From: Streptomyces collinus
GTDB lineage: Bacteria; Actinomycetota; Actinomycetes; Streptomycetales; Streptomycetaceae
Direction of reading: 5' to 3'
Length of the DNA: 64,000 bases
NCBI RefSeq assembly: GCF_031348265.1
Contig: NZ_CP133771.1
Coordinates: 1,860,001-1,924,000, forward strand
Positions 34,580-41,850 of this stretch are shown here, in pieces (position 1 is the first letter of the stretch; every line of letters starts with the position of its first letter). A program made the position numbers and the translations under genes. The notes below the pieces were generated by a model. The model saw only the letters and a program-made list of their open reading frames with translations. It was not told the origin of the DNA and made no database searches.

Positions 34580-35227
34580 CTAGCGCCCGGTGAGGCGCCT
34601 GGCGTTTTCCAGGTGGGCCGCGAGCTGTTTCTGGATGCGCCCGGTGGCCTCGTCCAGCGCCTTGCGCGTCCGGCGGCCGCTGCCGTCGCCCGCCTCGAAG
34701 GGCTCGCCGAAGACGACGTCGACGCGGGAGCGCAGCGGAGGCAGCGCCTTTATCAACCGTCCGGGCTTGTCGGAACTTCCCAGCACGGCCACCGGGACGA
34801 TCGGGGCGCCGCTGCGCACAGCGAAGTACGCGAGGCCGGCGCGCAGCGAGGCGAAGTCACCCTCGCCCCGGGTGCCCTCCGGGAAGATGCCGAGCACGCC
34901 GCCGCCCGCCAGGACGCCCAGCGCGTGGGTGATCGCCGTGCGGTCGGTGGTGTCGCGGTCGACCTTCACCTGCCCGATGCCGAGCAGGAAGGGGTCCAGC
35001 GGCCCGATGAAGGCTTCCTTCTTGATCAGGAAGTGCGTCGGCCGGGGCGCCACGCCCATGACCATCGGGCCGTCGATGTTGTGGGAGTGGTTGACCGCGA
35101 AGATCACCGGGCCGCTCGCGGGCACCCGCCAGGCGCCGAGCACGCGCGGCTTCCACAGCCCGTACATCAGGCCGACGCCGATGCGCCGCCCGACCTCGGC
35201 ACCCCGCGCCGAAGGCAGATCGGTCAC
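34580..35227 (-). CDS. plsC: 1-acyl-glycerol-3-phosphate acyltransferase
   Basis: A 215-residue membrane-associated acyltransferase making phosphatidate. Block I NHSHNIDGP (NHxxxxD), block II around FIGPLDPFLLGIGQVKVDRD, block III FPEGTRGEGDF and block IV IVPVAVLGS are in order. The GTG at 35227 overlaps the cmk stop (GTGA), which fixes the start and implies coupling. Open sequence continues upstream in this frame but is antisense-like shadow of cmk. The same cmk-plsC-der order is found widely in actinobacteria. Confidence 0.93.
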   Translation of the reverse strand: MTDLPSARGAEVGRRIGVGLMYGLWKPRVLGAWRVPASGPVIFAVNHSHNIDGPMVMGVAPRPTHFLIKKEAFIGPLDPFLLGIGQVKVDRDTTDRTAITHALGVLAGGGVLGIFPEGTRGEGDFASLRAGLAYFAVRSGAPIVPVAVLGSSDKPGRLIKALPPLRSRVDVVFGEPFEAGDGSGRRTRKALDEATGRIQKQLAAHLENARRLTGR

Positions 35228-35904
35228 TTTCCGGCCCGCTTCTCCTCGACGAGGGTGACGACGCACTCGATGACCTGGGCCAGCGTGAGCTCGGTGGTGT
35301 CCACCTCGACGGCGTCGTCCGCCTTGGCGAGCGGGGAGGTCTTGCGGCTGGAGTCGGCGGCGTCCCGCTTGATCAGGGCCTCGCGGGTGGAGTGGACGTC
35401 GGAGCCCTTCAGCTCGCCGCTGCGGCGGGCGGCGCGCGCCTCCGGGGAGGCGGTGAGGAAGACCTTGAGGTCGGCGTCGGGCAGCACCGTCGTGCCGATG
35501 TCCCGGCCCTCGACGACGATGCCCTGCTCGGCGGAGGCGGCGATCGAGCGCTGCAGCTCGGTGATCCGGGTGCGCACCTCGGGCACCGCGCTGACCGCGC
35601 TGACCTTGGAGGAGACCTCCTGGGTGCGGATCGGGCCGGCCACGTCCATGCCGTCGACCGTGATGGCCGGGCCCTCCGGGTCGGTGCCGGAGACGATCTC
35701 GGGCTTGCCCGCGGCGGCGGCGATGGCGGACGGGTCGTCTATGTCGATGCCGTTGCTCACCATCCACCAGGTGATCGCCCGGTACTGGGCGCCGGTGTCC
35801 AGGTAGCTCAGCCCGAGCTGGGCCGCCACGGCCTTCGAGGTGCTCGACTTGCCGGTGCCGGCGGGGCCGTCGATGGCGACAATCACTGGCGTGGCGCTTT
35901 CCAC
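35224..35904 (-). CDS. cmk: cytidylate kinase
   Basis: A 226-residue CMP/dCMP kinase. P-loop GPAGTGKSS lies at about residues 12-20; YLDTGAQYRAITWW is the CMP-binding segment, with VVEGRDIGTTVLPDADLKVFLTASPEARAARR and the lid (RDAADSSRKTSPL) after it. GTG 35904 (VESATPVIVAIDG) has GGAAGG about 8 nt upstream. It is followed by coupled plsC. The 228-bp gap to tyrA holds no gene. Confidence 0.96.
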   Translation of the reverse strand: MESATPVIVAIDGPAGTGKSSTSKAVAAQLGLSYLDTGAQYRAITWWMVSNGIDIDDPSAIAAAAGKPEIVSGTDPEGPAITVDGMDVAGPIRTQEVSSKVSAVSAVPEVRTRITELQRSIAASAEQGIVVEGRDIGTTVLPDADLKVFLTASPEARAARRSGELKGSDVHSTREALIKRDAADSSRKTSPLAKADDAVEVDTTELTLAQVIECVVTLVEEKRAGK

Positions 35905-36132
35905 AGTGGGGACCTTCCTGAACCGGGCTCGGCGGGGTGAGGGCGCGACTGCCCCGCACAAGGTTACTGGGTTCGCGTCACTCGTCCGGCCGCGCGTCCG
36001 GGACGGCCGCGCACGACCGCCGACGGCGCTCGGCCACATCCAGCCCGTCCCACGCGTGAGGACGAGGCCGTTCAGGCCGAAGCGGGGCCCGGGGGCGGCA
36101 GCACCCGGAGTCGGCCCGCCCATCCGTACCTC

Positions 36133-37218
36133 CTACTGCCGGATCGCCCAGCCCCGTTCCCGCAGCGCGGCGCTCAGGACCGGGGCCGCCTTGGGCTCCA
36201 CCATCAGCTGCACCAGACCGGCCTGCTGCCCCGTCGCGTGCTCGATCCGCACGTCCTCGATGTTGACGCCGGCCAGGCCCGCGTCGGCGAAGATCCGGGC
36301 CAGCTGTCCCGGCTGGTCGTCGATGAGCACGGACACGACCTCGTAGGCCCTCGGCGCGGACCCGTGCTTGCCGGGGACGCGGACCTGCCCGGCGTTGCCG
36401 CGCCGCAGGACGTCCTCGATCCCGCCGGCGCCCTCGCGGCGCTTGTGGTCGTCGGAGGACTGCAGGGCGCGCAGGGCCCGCACGGTCTCCTCCAGGTCTG
36501 CGGCGACGTCCGTGAGCAGGTCGGCGACCGGCGCGGGGTTCGCGGAGAGGATGTCGATCCACATCCGCGGGTCGGAGGCGGCGATCCTCGTCACATCGCG
36601 GATGCCCTGCCCGCACAGTCGAACGGCGGACTCCTCGGCGTGCTCCAGCCGCGCGGCGACCAGGCTGGAGACCAGGTGGGGCATGTGGGAGACGAGGGCG
36701 ACGGCCCGGTCGTGGGCGTCGGCGTCCATGACGACCGGCACGGCCCGGCAGTGCGAGACCAGCTCCAGGGCGAGGTTCAGCACCTCGGTGTCGGTGTCCC
36801 TGGTCGGGGTCAGCACCCAGGGGCGGCCTTCGAAGAGGTCCGCGGTCGCGGCCAGCGGGCCGGACTTCTCCCGGCCCGACATGGGGTGCGAGCCGATGTA
36901 CGCCGACAGGTCGAGGCCGCGCGCCTCCAGCTCGCGGCGGGGCCCGCCCTTGACGCTGGCGACGTCGAGGTAGCCGCGTCCCGCACCGCGGCGGATGGCG
37001 TCGGTGAGCACGTCCGCCACGTGCGCGGGCGGGGCGGCGACGATCACGAGGTCGACGGGCCCGTCCGGCGTCTCGTCCGTCCCGGCGCCGAGCGCGGCCG
37101 CCGTACGGGCCTGCTCCGGGTCCGGGTCGGCGAGGTGCACGGTGACGCCCCGCTGGGACAGGGCCAGCGCGGCGGACGTGCCGATGAGGCCGGTGCCGAT
37201 GACGAGTGCGGTCCTCAC
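36133..37218 (-). CDS. tyrA: prephenate dehydrogenase with C-terminal ACT domain
   Basis: A 361-residue NAD-dependent enzyme of tyrosine synthesis. Rossmann motif GTGLIGTS lies at residues 8-15; the catalytic region has SHPMSGREKSGP (with the key His) and HDRAVALVSHMPHLVSSL. An ACT domain (AYEVVSVLIDDQPGQLARIFADAGLAGVNIEDVRI) at the C terminus probably senses tyrosine. GTG 37218 overlaps the aroH stop by 4 nt, so chorismate mutase and prephenate dehydrogenase are made together and act in sequence. Confidence 0.95.
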   Translation of the reverse strand: MRTALVIGTGLIGTSAALALSQRGVTVHLADPDPEQARTAAALGAGTDETPDGPVDLVIVAAPPAHVADVLTDAIRRGAGRGYLDVASVKGGPRRELEARGLDLSAYIGSHPMSGREKSGPLAATADLFEGRPWVLTPTRDTDTEVLNLALELVSHCRAVPVVMDADAHDRAVALVSHMPHLVSSLVAARLEHAEESAVRLCGQGIRDVTRIAASDPRMWIDILSANPAPVADLLTDVAADLEETVRALRALQSSDDHKRREGAGGIEDVLRRGNAGQVRVPGKHGSAPRAYEVVSVLIDDQPGQLARIFADAGLAGVNIEDVRIEHATGQQAGLVQLMVEPKAAPVLSAALRERGWAIRQ

Positions 37219-37577
37219 TGGGCGATGTCCTTGCGCAGGGCTGCCGCGGCGCCGAGGTAGACGTGGGCGATGCCGGCCCGGGGCCGGTCGGACTCGATGT
37301 GCGCGAGGACCCGGACGACACGCGGCATGGCGCCCTCGATGTCCAGCTCCTGGGCGCAGATGAGGGGCACGTCGACGATGCCCAGCTTGCGGGCGGCGGC
37401 GGCCGGGAAGTCGCTGTGCAGGTCGGGCGTGGCCGTGAACCAGATGCTGATCAGGTCGTCGGCGGCGAGATCGTTGCGCTCGAGGATCTCCGTGAGCAGG
37501 GCTCCGACCTGCTCGTCCATGTGCCCGGCCTCGTCCCGTTCGAGTTGGACGGCGCCCCGGACCGCTCGTACCGCCAC
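37215..37577 (-). CDS. aroH: chorismate mutase, AroH type
   Basis: A 120-residue chorismate mutase of the trimeric Bacillus type, turning chorismate to prephenate. VRAVRGAVQLERDEAG carries the active-site Arg, LISIWFTATPDL and QELDIEGAMPRVVRVLAHIE the rest of the pocket, and AHVYLGAAAALR the C-terminal segment. GTG 37577 has AAGGAGC 7 nt upstream. Coupled to tyrA by a GTGA overlap. Divergent from the Rieske gene. Confidence 0.94.
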   Translation of the reverse strand: MAVRAVRGAVQLERDEAGHMDEQVGALLTEILERNDLAADDLISIWFTATPDLHSDFPAAAARKLGIVDVPLICAQELDIEGAMPRVVRVLAHIESDRPRAGIAHVYLGAAAALRKDIAQ

Positions 37578-37756
37578 AGCGATGCTCCTTGCTGACGTGC
37601 GTGTCGCTCTACGTCCGACCAGCCTAGTCAGCCGACGCGGCCGGGGTGTGCGGCGCCCGCCCGGTGAGACGCCAGGATCAACGCCTTTGGGTAGGTTCAG
37701 TGCAAAGATGCTGCACATTCCGATTCACCCCTCTTTGGCACCTTCGGAGTGACGAC

Positions 37757-38197
37757 ATGACCTACGAGACCACGCGCCGCACGGTTCTCCTCGCGACGGG
37801 CGCGACCGGCGCCACGGCGCTCGTCGCGGCCTGCGGCGGAGGCGGCGACGACAACGGTTCCGAGTCGACGAGCTCCCCCACCGGCCAGGACGCGACGAGC
37901 GCCCCCGGCGGCCAGGTCCTGGCCGACATCGACGAGATCCCGGTCGGCGGCGGCAAGATCTTCAAGGACGAGGAGGTCGTCGTGACCCAGCCGGAGCAGG
38001 GTCAGTTCAAGGCCTTCTCGGCGATCTGCACCCACCAGCGCTGCCTGGTGTCCACCGTCTCCGACGGCACGATCAACTGCCCCTGCCACGGCAGCAAGTT
38101 CCGCGTCGCCGACGGCGCGGTGGCGCACGGCCCGGCGACCCGGCCGCTGCCCTCCGAGAAGATCACGGTGGAGGGGAACTCGGTCCGCCTGACGTGA
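37757..38197 (+). CDS. Rieske [2Fe-2S] lipoprotein
   Basis: A 146-residue exported iron-sulfur protein. ATG 37757 leads to ETTRRTVLLATGATGATALVAACGG, which combines a Tat-like twin Arg with a lipobox (LVAAC), fitting export of a folded cluster protein and lipid anchoring. The Rieske ligands are CTHQRC and CPCHGSKF. No second redox domain or partner is adjacent, so electron donor and acceptor are unknown. Stand-alone proteins of this kind are common in Streptomyces. Convergent to the ADP-ribosylglycohydrolase gene with a 25-bp gap. Confidence 0.92.
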   Translation: MTYETTRRTVLLATGATGATALVAACGGGGDDNGSESTSSPTGQDATSAPGGQVLADIDEIPVGGGKIFKDEEVVVTQPEQGQFKAFSAICTHQRCLVSTVSDGTINCPCHGSKFRVADGAVAHGPATRPLPSEKITVEGNSVRLT

Positions 38198-38222
38198 GCG
38201 CCCACGACCGGGCCCCGCGGCC

Positions 38223-39242
38223 TCACGCGTCCCACAGCGCCCCGAACGTGAGCAGGTCGGTCCGGTACTCGACGCGGTCGGCCCACTCGGTGGGCCAGGC
38301 CTCCGCGCCCAGGTAGGCACCCGCGAAGGCGCCCGTCAGGCAGGCGATCGAGTCCGAGTCGCCGGCGGTGCACGCGGCGCGGCGCAGAGCGGTCACCGGC
38401 TCGTCGACGAAGAGCAGGAAACACAGCAGCCCGGTCGCCAGGGCCTCCTCGGCGATCCAGCCCTCGCCGGTGGCCAGGCAGGGGTCGGTCTCCGGCGAGA
38501 CGGTGCGCACGGCGCGCTGGAGCCGTTCGAGCACCTCCAGGCACTCGTCCCAGCCGCGCGCGATGAACTGCCCGGGGCTGGGGTCCCCGGCCCGCCGCCA
38601 CAGGTCGCCGAGCCAGCGCTCGTGGTAGTGGCCGCGGTTCTCCAGGGCGTAGGAGCGGAGCAGGCCGACGAGCCCCGTCGGCTCGGCGCCCTGCGCGAGC
38701 AGACGTACGGCGTGCGCGGTGAGGTCGGAGGCGGCGAGCGCGGTGGGGTGTCCGTGGGTGAGGGCGGACTGCAACTGGGCGGCGCCCGCGCGCTGTTCGT
38801 CACTGAGGCCGGGGACCAGACCCAGAGGCGCGACGCGCATGTTGGCGCCGCAGCCCTTGGATTCCGTCTGGCTGGCGTCCTGCCAGGGGCGGGACTCGTC
38901 CTTCAGCAGGTAACAGGCCTTCATGCAGGTGCGGCCCGGAGCCCGGTTGTTCTCCGGGGACTGGTACCAGTCCACGAACTCCTCGCGCAGGGGCCGGGCC
39001 AGACGCAGTGGGGTGAGCAGCCCCCGGTCCATAGCCGTCCGCACCGCCCGCCCGAGCGCCAGTGTCATCTGGGTGTCGTCCGACACGGTGGCCCGCTCGG
39101 GCAGGTCCAGCTGCCGCCAGGGACCGAACCTGGCGAGTATCGACGGAACGTCACTGAACTCGGTCGGGTACCCCAGCGCATCCCCGAGGGCCAGGCCCGT
39201 GAGCGCTCCGGTGGCGGCTTGCTTGTGGACGAGCATGGTCAT
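38223..39242 (-). CDS. ADP-ribosylglycohydrolase (DraG family)
   Basis: A 339-residue hydrolase that removes ADP-ribose from proteins or nucleic acids, or cleaves related nucleosides. GALTGLALGDALGYPTEF opens the all-helical DraG fold. Metal ligands are visible in SDDTQM and AGDSDSIACLTGAFAGAYLG. ATG 39242 overlaps the stop of the NrtR gene by 4 nt, so both are made from one transcript. NrtR regulators bind ADP-ribose, the product of this enzyme, so the pair may form a feedback unit. Confidence 0.92.
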   Translation of the reverse strand: MTMLVHKQAATGALTGLALGDALGYPTEFSDVPSILARFGPWRQLDLPERATVSDDTQMTLALGRAVRTAMDRGLLTPLRLARPLREEFVDWYQSPENNRAPGRTCMKACYLLKDESRPWQDASQTESKGCGANMRVAPLGLVPGLSDEQRAGAAQLQSALTHGHPTALAASDLTAHAVRLLAQGAEPTGLVGLLRSYALENRGHYHERWLGDLWRRAGDPSPGQFIARGWDECLEVLERLQRAVRTVSPETDPCLATGEGWIAEEALATGLLCFLLFVDEPVTALRRAACTAGDSDSIACLTGAFAGAYLGAEAWPTEWADRVEYRTDLLTFGALWDA

Positions 39243-39958
39243 GCGGGGCGTCCTTCCCGGGCGGGCCGGAGGAGAGGCGGGTGGAGTGCGGTGGCGGTGC
39301 CGGCGCGGTACAGCGCGGCGGGTTTGCCGCGGCCGCCGGTCAGCCGCGCGGCACCCGGGACGGCTTCGACGAAGCCCGGCGTGGCGAGCACCTTGCGCCG
39401 GAAGTTGGGCCGGTCCAGCTCGGTGCCCCACACGGTCTCGTAGACCTGCTGGAGCTCGCCGAGGGTGAACTCGGGCGGGCAGAAGGCGGTGGCGAGGCAG
39501 GTGTACTCGAACTTGGCGCCGACGCGGTCGTGGGCGTCGGCCAGGATGCGGTCGTGGTCGAACGCGAGCGGCCCCGCCGTGCCGTACGGCACCCAGCGGG
39601 CCTGCGCCGCGTCGCTGCCGCCGTGCGCCTCGGGGGCGTCGGGCAGCAGCGCGGCGAAGGCGACCGAGACGACCCGCATCCGGGGGTCGCGGCCGGGCTC
39701 GCTGTAGGTCCGCAGCTGCTCCAGATGCAGCCCCGAGACATCGGACAGGCCGGTCTCCTCGGCGAGTTCACGCCGGGCGGCCGTCTCCGCCGACTCGTCC
39801 GGCTGCAGGAATCCACCGGGCAGCGCCCAGTGCCCGGCGTACGGCTCCTGCCCGCGCTCGACGAGCAGCACGTGCAGCGCCCCCTCCCGGAGCGTGAACA
39901 CCGCGAGGTCGACGGTGACGGCGAAGGGCTCGTGGGCGTACTTGTCGTAGCCGTTCAT
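39239..39958 (-). CDS. NrtR-type Nudix/winged-helix regulator
   Basis: A 239-residue protein with an N-terminal Nudix domain and C-terminal winged helix (EFTLGELQQVYETVWGTELDRPNFRRKVL), the NrtR layout. NrtR represses NAD-synthesis or ADP-ribose-related genes and is released by ADP-ribose. Unlike many NrtRs, the Nudix box is complete (G at GGFLQPDE, then RELAEETG), so it may also hydrolyse its ligand. It is the first gene of a coupled pair with the glycohydrolase and lies behind a 39-bp palindrome that is the probable operator. Confidence 0.9.
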   Translation of the reverse strand: MNGYDKYAHEPFAVTVDLAVFTLREGALHVLLVERGQEPYAGHWALPGGFLQPDESAETAARRELAEETGLSDVSGLHLEQLRTYSEPGRDPRMRVVSVAFAALLPDAPEAHGGSDAAQARWVPYGTAGPLAFDHDRILADAHDRVGAKFEYTCLATAFCPPEFTLGELQQVYETVWGTELDRPNFRRKVLATPGFVEAVPGAARLTGGRGKPAALYRAGTATALHPPLLRPAREGRPA

Positions 39959-39971
39959 GGCGAGTACCGAA

Positions 39972-40010
39972 CACCCCCTTTAATAGTCACTGCGACTATA
40001 AAAGGGGGTG
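39972..40010. promoter_or_regulatory. 39-bp palindrome, likely NrtR autoregulatory operator
   Basis: Centred at 39991, 18 of 19 pairs match (only 39982/40000 fail). The inner arms ATAGTC (39983-39988) and GACTAT (39994-39999) are 5 nt apart, matching my memory of actinobacterial NrtR sites; outer arms CACCCCCTTT / AAAGGGGGTG extend it. It begins 14 nt upstream of the NrtR start, so it would block its own promoter. Confidence 0.8.
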
Positions 40011-40045
40011 CGGGTCGCTCACAAGCCCTCGGAGGAAGGTGATCC

Positions 40046-41164
40046 CTAGAGGTCGACCTCCTGCATCAGCATGCCGACCTCGGTGTTGGACAGCCGCCGC
40101 AGCCAGCCCGACTTCTGGTCGCCCAGGGTGATCGGTCCGAAGGAGACCCGGACCAGCTTGTCGACCGGGAAACCGGCCTCCGCGAGCATCCGGCGCACGA
40201 TGTGCTTGCGGCCCTCGTGGAGGGTGACCTCGACGAGGTAGTTCTTGCCGGTCTGCTGGACGACCCGGAAGTGGTCCGCGCGGGCGTAGCCGTCCTCCAG
40301 CTGGATGCCGTCCTTGAGCTGCTTGCCCAGGTCACGCGGGATGGGCCCGACGATGTGCGCGAGGTAGGTCTTCTTCACGCCGTACTTCGGGTGGGTCAGC
40401 CGGTGGGCCAGCTCACCGTGGTTGGTGAGCAGGATGACGCCCTCGGTCTCGGTGTCGAGCCGGCCGACGTGGAAGAGCCGCGTCTCGCGGTTGGTGACGT
40501 AGTCACCGAGGCACTGCCGGCCCTCCGGGTCCTCCATCGTGGACACGACACCGGCGGGCTTGTTGAGCGAGAAGAACTGGTAGCTCTGCGTGGCGACGGT
40601 CAGACCGTCGACCTTGATCTCGTCCTTCTCCGGGTCGACGCGCCGCCCCTGCTCCAGGACGATCTCGCCGTTGATCTCGACGCGGGCCTGCTCGATCAGC
40701 TCCTCGCAGGAGCGCCGGGAGCCGAAGCCCGCGCGGGCGAGGACCTTCTGCAGCCGCTCGCCCTCCTGCTCGGCGCCGGGGAAGGTCTTCGGGAGCTTGA
40801 CCTCCTTCTTCCCGGCGTACCGGTCGCGGTTGCGCTCCTCGATCTGCGCCTCGTACTCACGGGGGCGCGCCGGGGCCGTGCGCCCCGGCTTCTGGGGCTG
40901 CTTGGGGCCGCCCTTGGCGCCACCGCGGGCCGCGCCGCCGCGCCCGGCCTTTGGGCCGTCCTTGGTCGCCCCGGGGCCCACGTCGTAGCGGCGCTCCTCC
41001 GGGCGCGGCTTCTTCGGACGGCCACTGCCCTGCTTGTCGTCGCGGTTGTTGCCGGCGCCGCGGAAGTTGCCGCGACCACCACCACTCCCGCCGCGGCCGC
41101 CGCTGTTGCCACCACGGCTCCCGCCGTTGTTTCCGCTGCTGTTCCTGCCGCTGCTGCTTCGCAT
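40046..41164 (-). CDS. rluB: rRNA pseudouridine synthase RluB, with Gly/Arg-rich extension
   Basis: A 372-residue RsuA/RluB enzyme modifying 23S rRNA. The catalytic part (from about 135) has an S4 domain (LQKVLARAGFGSRRSCEELI), then FSLNKPAGVVSTM and HVGRLDTETEGVILLTN with the catalytic Asp in GRLD, and LHEGRKHIVRRML. The first ~130 residues are disordered: Ser/Gly/Asn/Arg repeats with RGG boxes, then Lys/Pro-rich segments. ATG 41164 shares a base with the scpB stop (TGATG). In many bacteria rluB sits behind scpAB, as here. Confidence 0.94.
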   Translation of the reverse strand: MRSSSGRNSSGNNGGSRGGNSGGRGGSGGGRGNFRGAGNNRDDKQGSGRPKKPRPEERRYDVGPGATKDGPKAGRGGAARGGAKGGPKQPQKPGRTAPARPREYEAQIEERNRDRYAGKKEVKLPKTFPGAEQEGERLQKVLARAGFGSRRSCEELIEQARVEINGEIVLEQGRRVDPEKDEIKVDGLTVATQSYQFFSLNKPAGVVSTMEDPEGRQCLGDYVTNRETRLFHVGRLDTETEGVILLTNHGELAHRLTHPKYGVKKTYLAHIVGPIPRDLGKQLKDGIQLEDGYARADHFRVVQQTGKNYLVEVTLHEGRKHIVRRMLAEAGFPVDKLVRVSFGPITLGDQKSGWLRRLSNTEVGMLMQEVDL

Positions 41165-41850
41165 CAAAGTTCCGTCTGGTCGTCTTCGTCGTGGGTCCCC
41201 GGGCTCACCGGGCGGCCCGGCACGTCGTCGTCAGGCGCGTCCGGGTCGAACGACGGTACGCCCTCCTGGGTCTCGGCCTCGATCGCCTCCGCCTCCGGGA
41301 GGAAGGGCGCGAGCTCCGGGAGCTCGTCCAGACCGCGCAGGCCCATCCGCTCCAGGAAGTAGTTCGTCGTCCTGTACAGGATCGCACCTGTTTCGGGTTC
41401 CGTGCCCGCCTCCTCTATCAGACCGCGCTGGAGGAGGGTGCGCATGACACCGTCGCAGTTGACTCCGCGGACGGCCGAGACCCGGCTGCGGCTGACCGGC
41501 TGCCGGTAGGCGACGACGGCCAGGGTCTCCAGGGCGGCCTGGGTGAGGCGGGCCTGCTGGCCGTCCAGGACGAAGCGCTCGACGGCCGGCGCGAAGGCGG
41601 CACGGGTGTAGAAGCGCCAGCCGTTCGCGACGTACCTCAGCTCGAAACCGCGGCCCTGGACGGTGTACTCGTCGGCGAGCTCGCGCAGTGCGTCGGCGAT
41701 CTGCCGCTTCGGCCGCTCCAGTATCTTCGCGAGGTGCTCCTCGGTCGCGGGCTCGTCCACGACCATGAGGACGGCCTCCAGGGCCGGTTTCAGATCGAGA
41801 CCGGCGACGGCACTCGGCCCGGCCGGCAGCTCGGTCGTTCGCTCGCTCAC
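41164..41850 (-). CDS. scpB: segregation and condensation protein B
   Basis: A 228-residue winged-helix kite protein of the SMC-ScpAB condensin. LKPALEAVLMVVDEPATEEHLAKIL is the first winged helix; LTQAALETLAVVAYRQPVSRSRVSAVRGVNCDGVMRTLLQRGLIEE is the second and the most conserved segment of ScpB. The acidic C-terminal tail (from about 190) is species-variable. GTG 41850 overlaps the scpA stop (GTGA), giving coupled synthesis of the partners. Confidence 0.94.
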   Translation of the reverse strand: MSERTTELPAGPSAVAGLDLKPALEAVLMVVDEPATEEHLAKILERPKRQIADALRELADEYTVQGRGFELRYVANGWRFYTRAAFAPAVERFVLDGQQARLTQAALETLAVVAYRQPVSRSRVSAVRGVNCDGVMRTLLQRGLIEEAGTEPETGAILYRTTNYFLERMGLRGLDELPELAPFLPEAEAIEAETQEGVPSFDPDAPDDDVPGRPVSPGTHDEDDQTEL

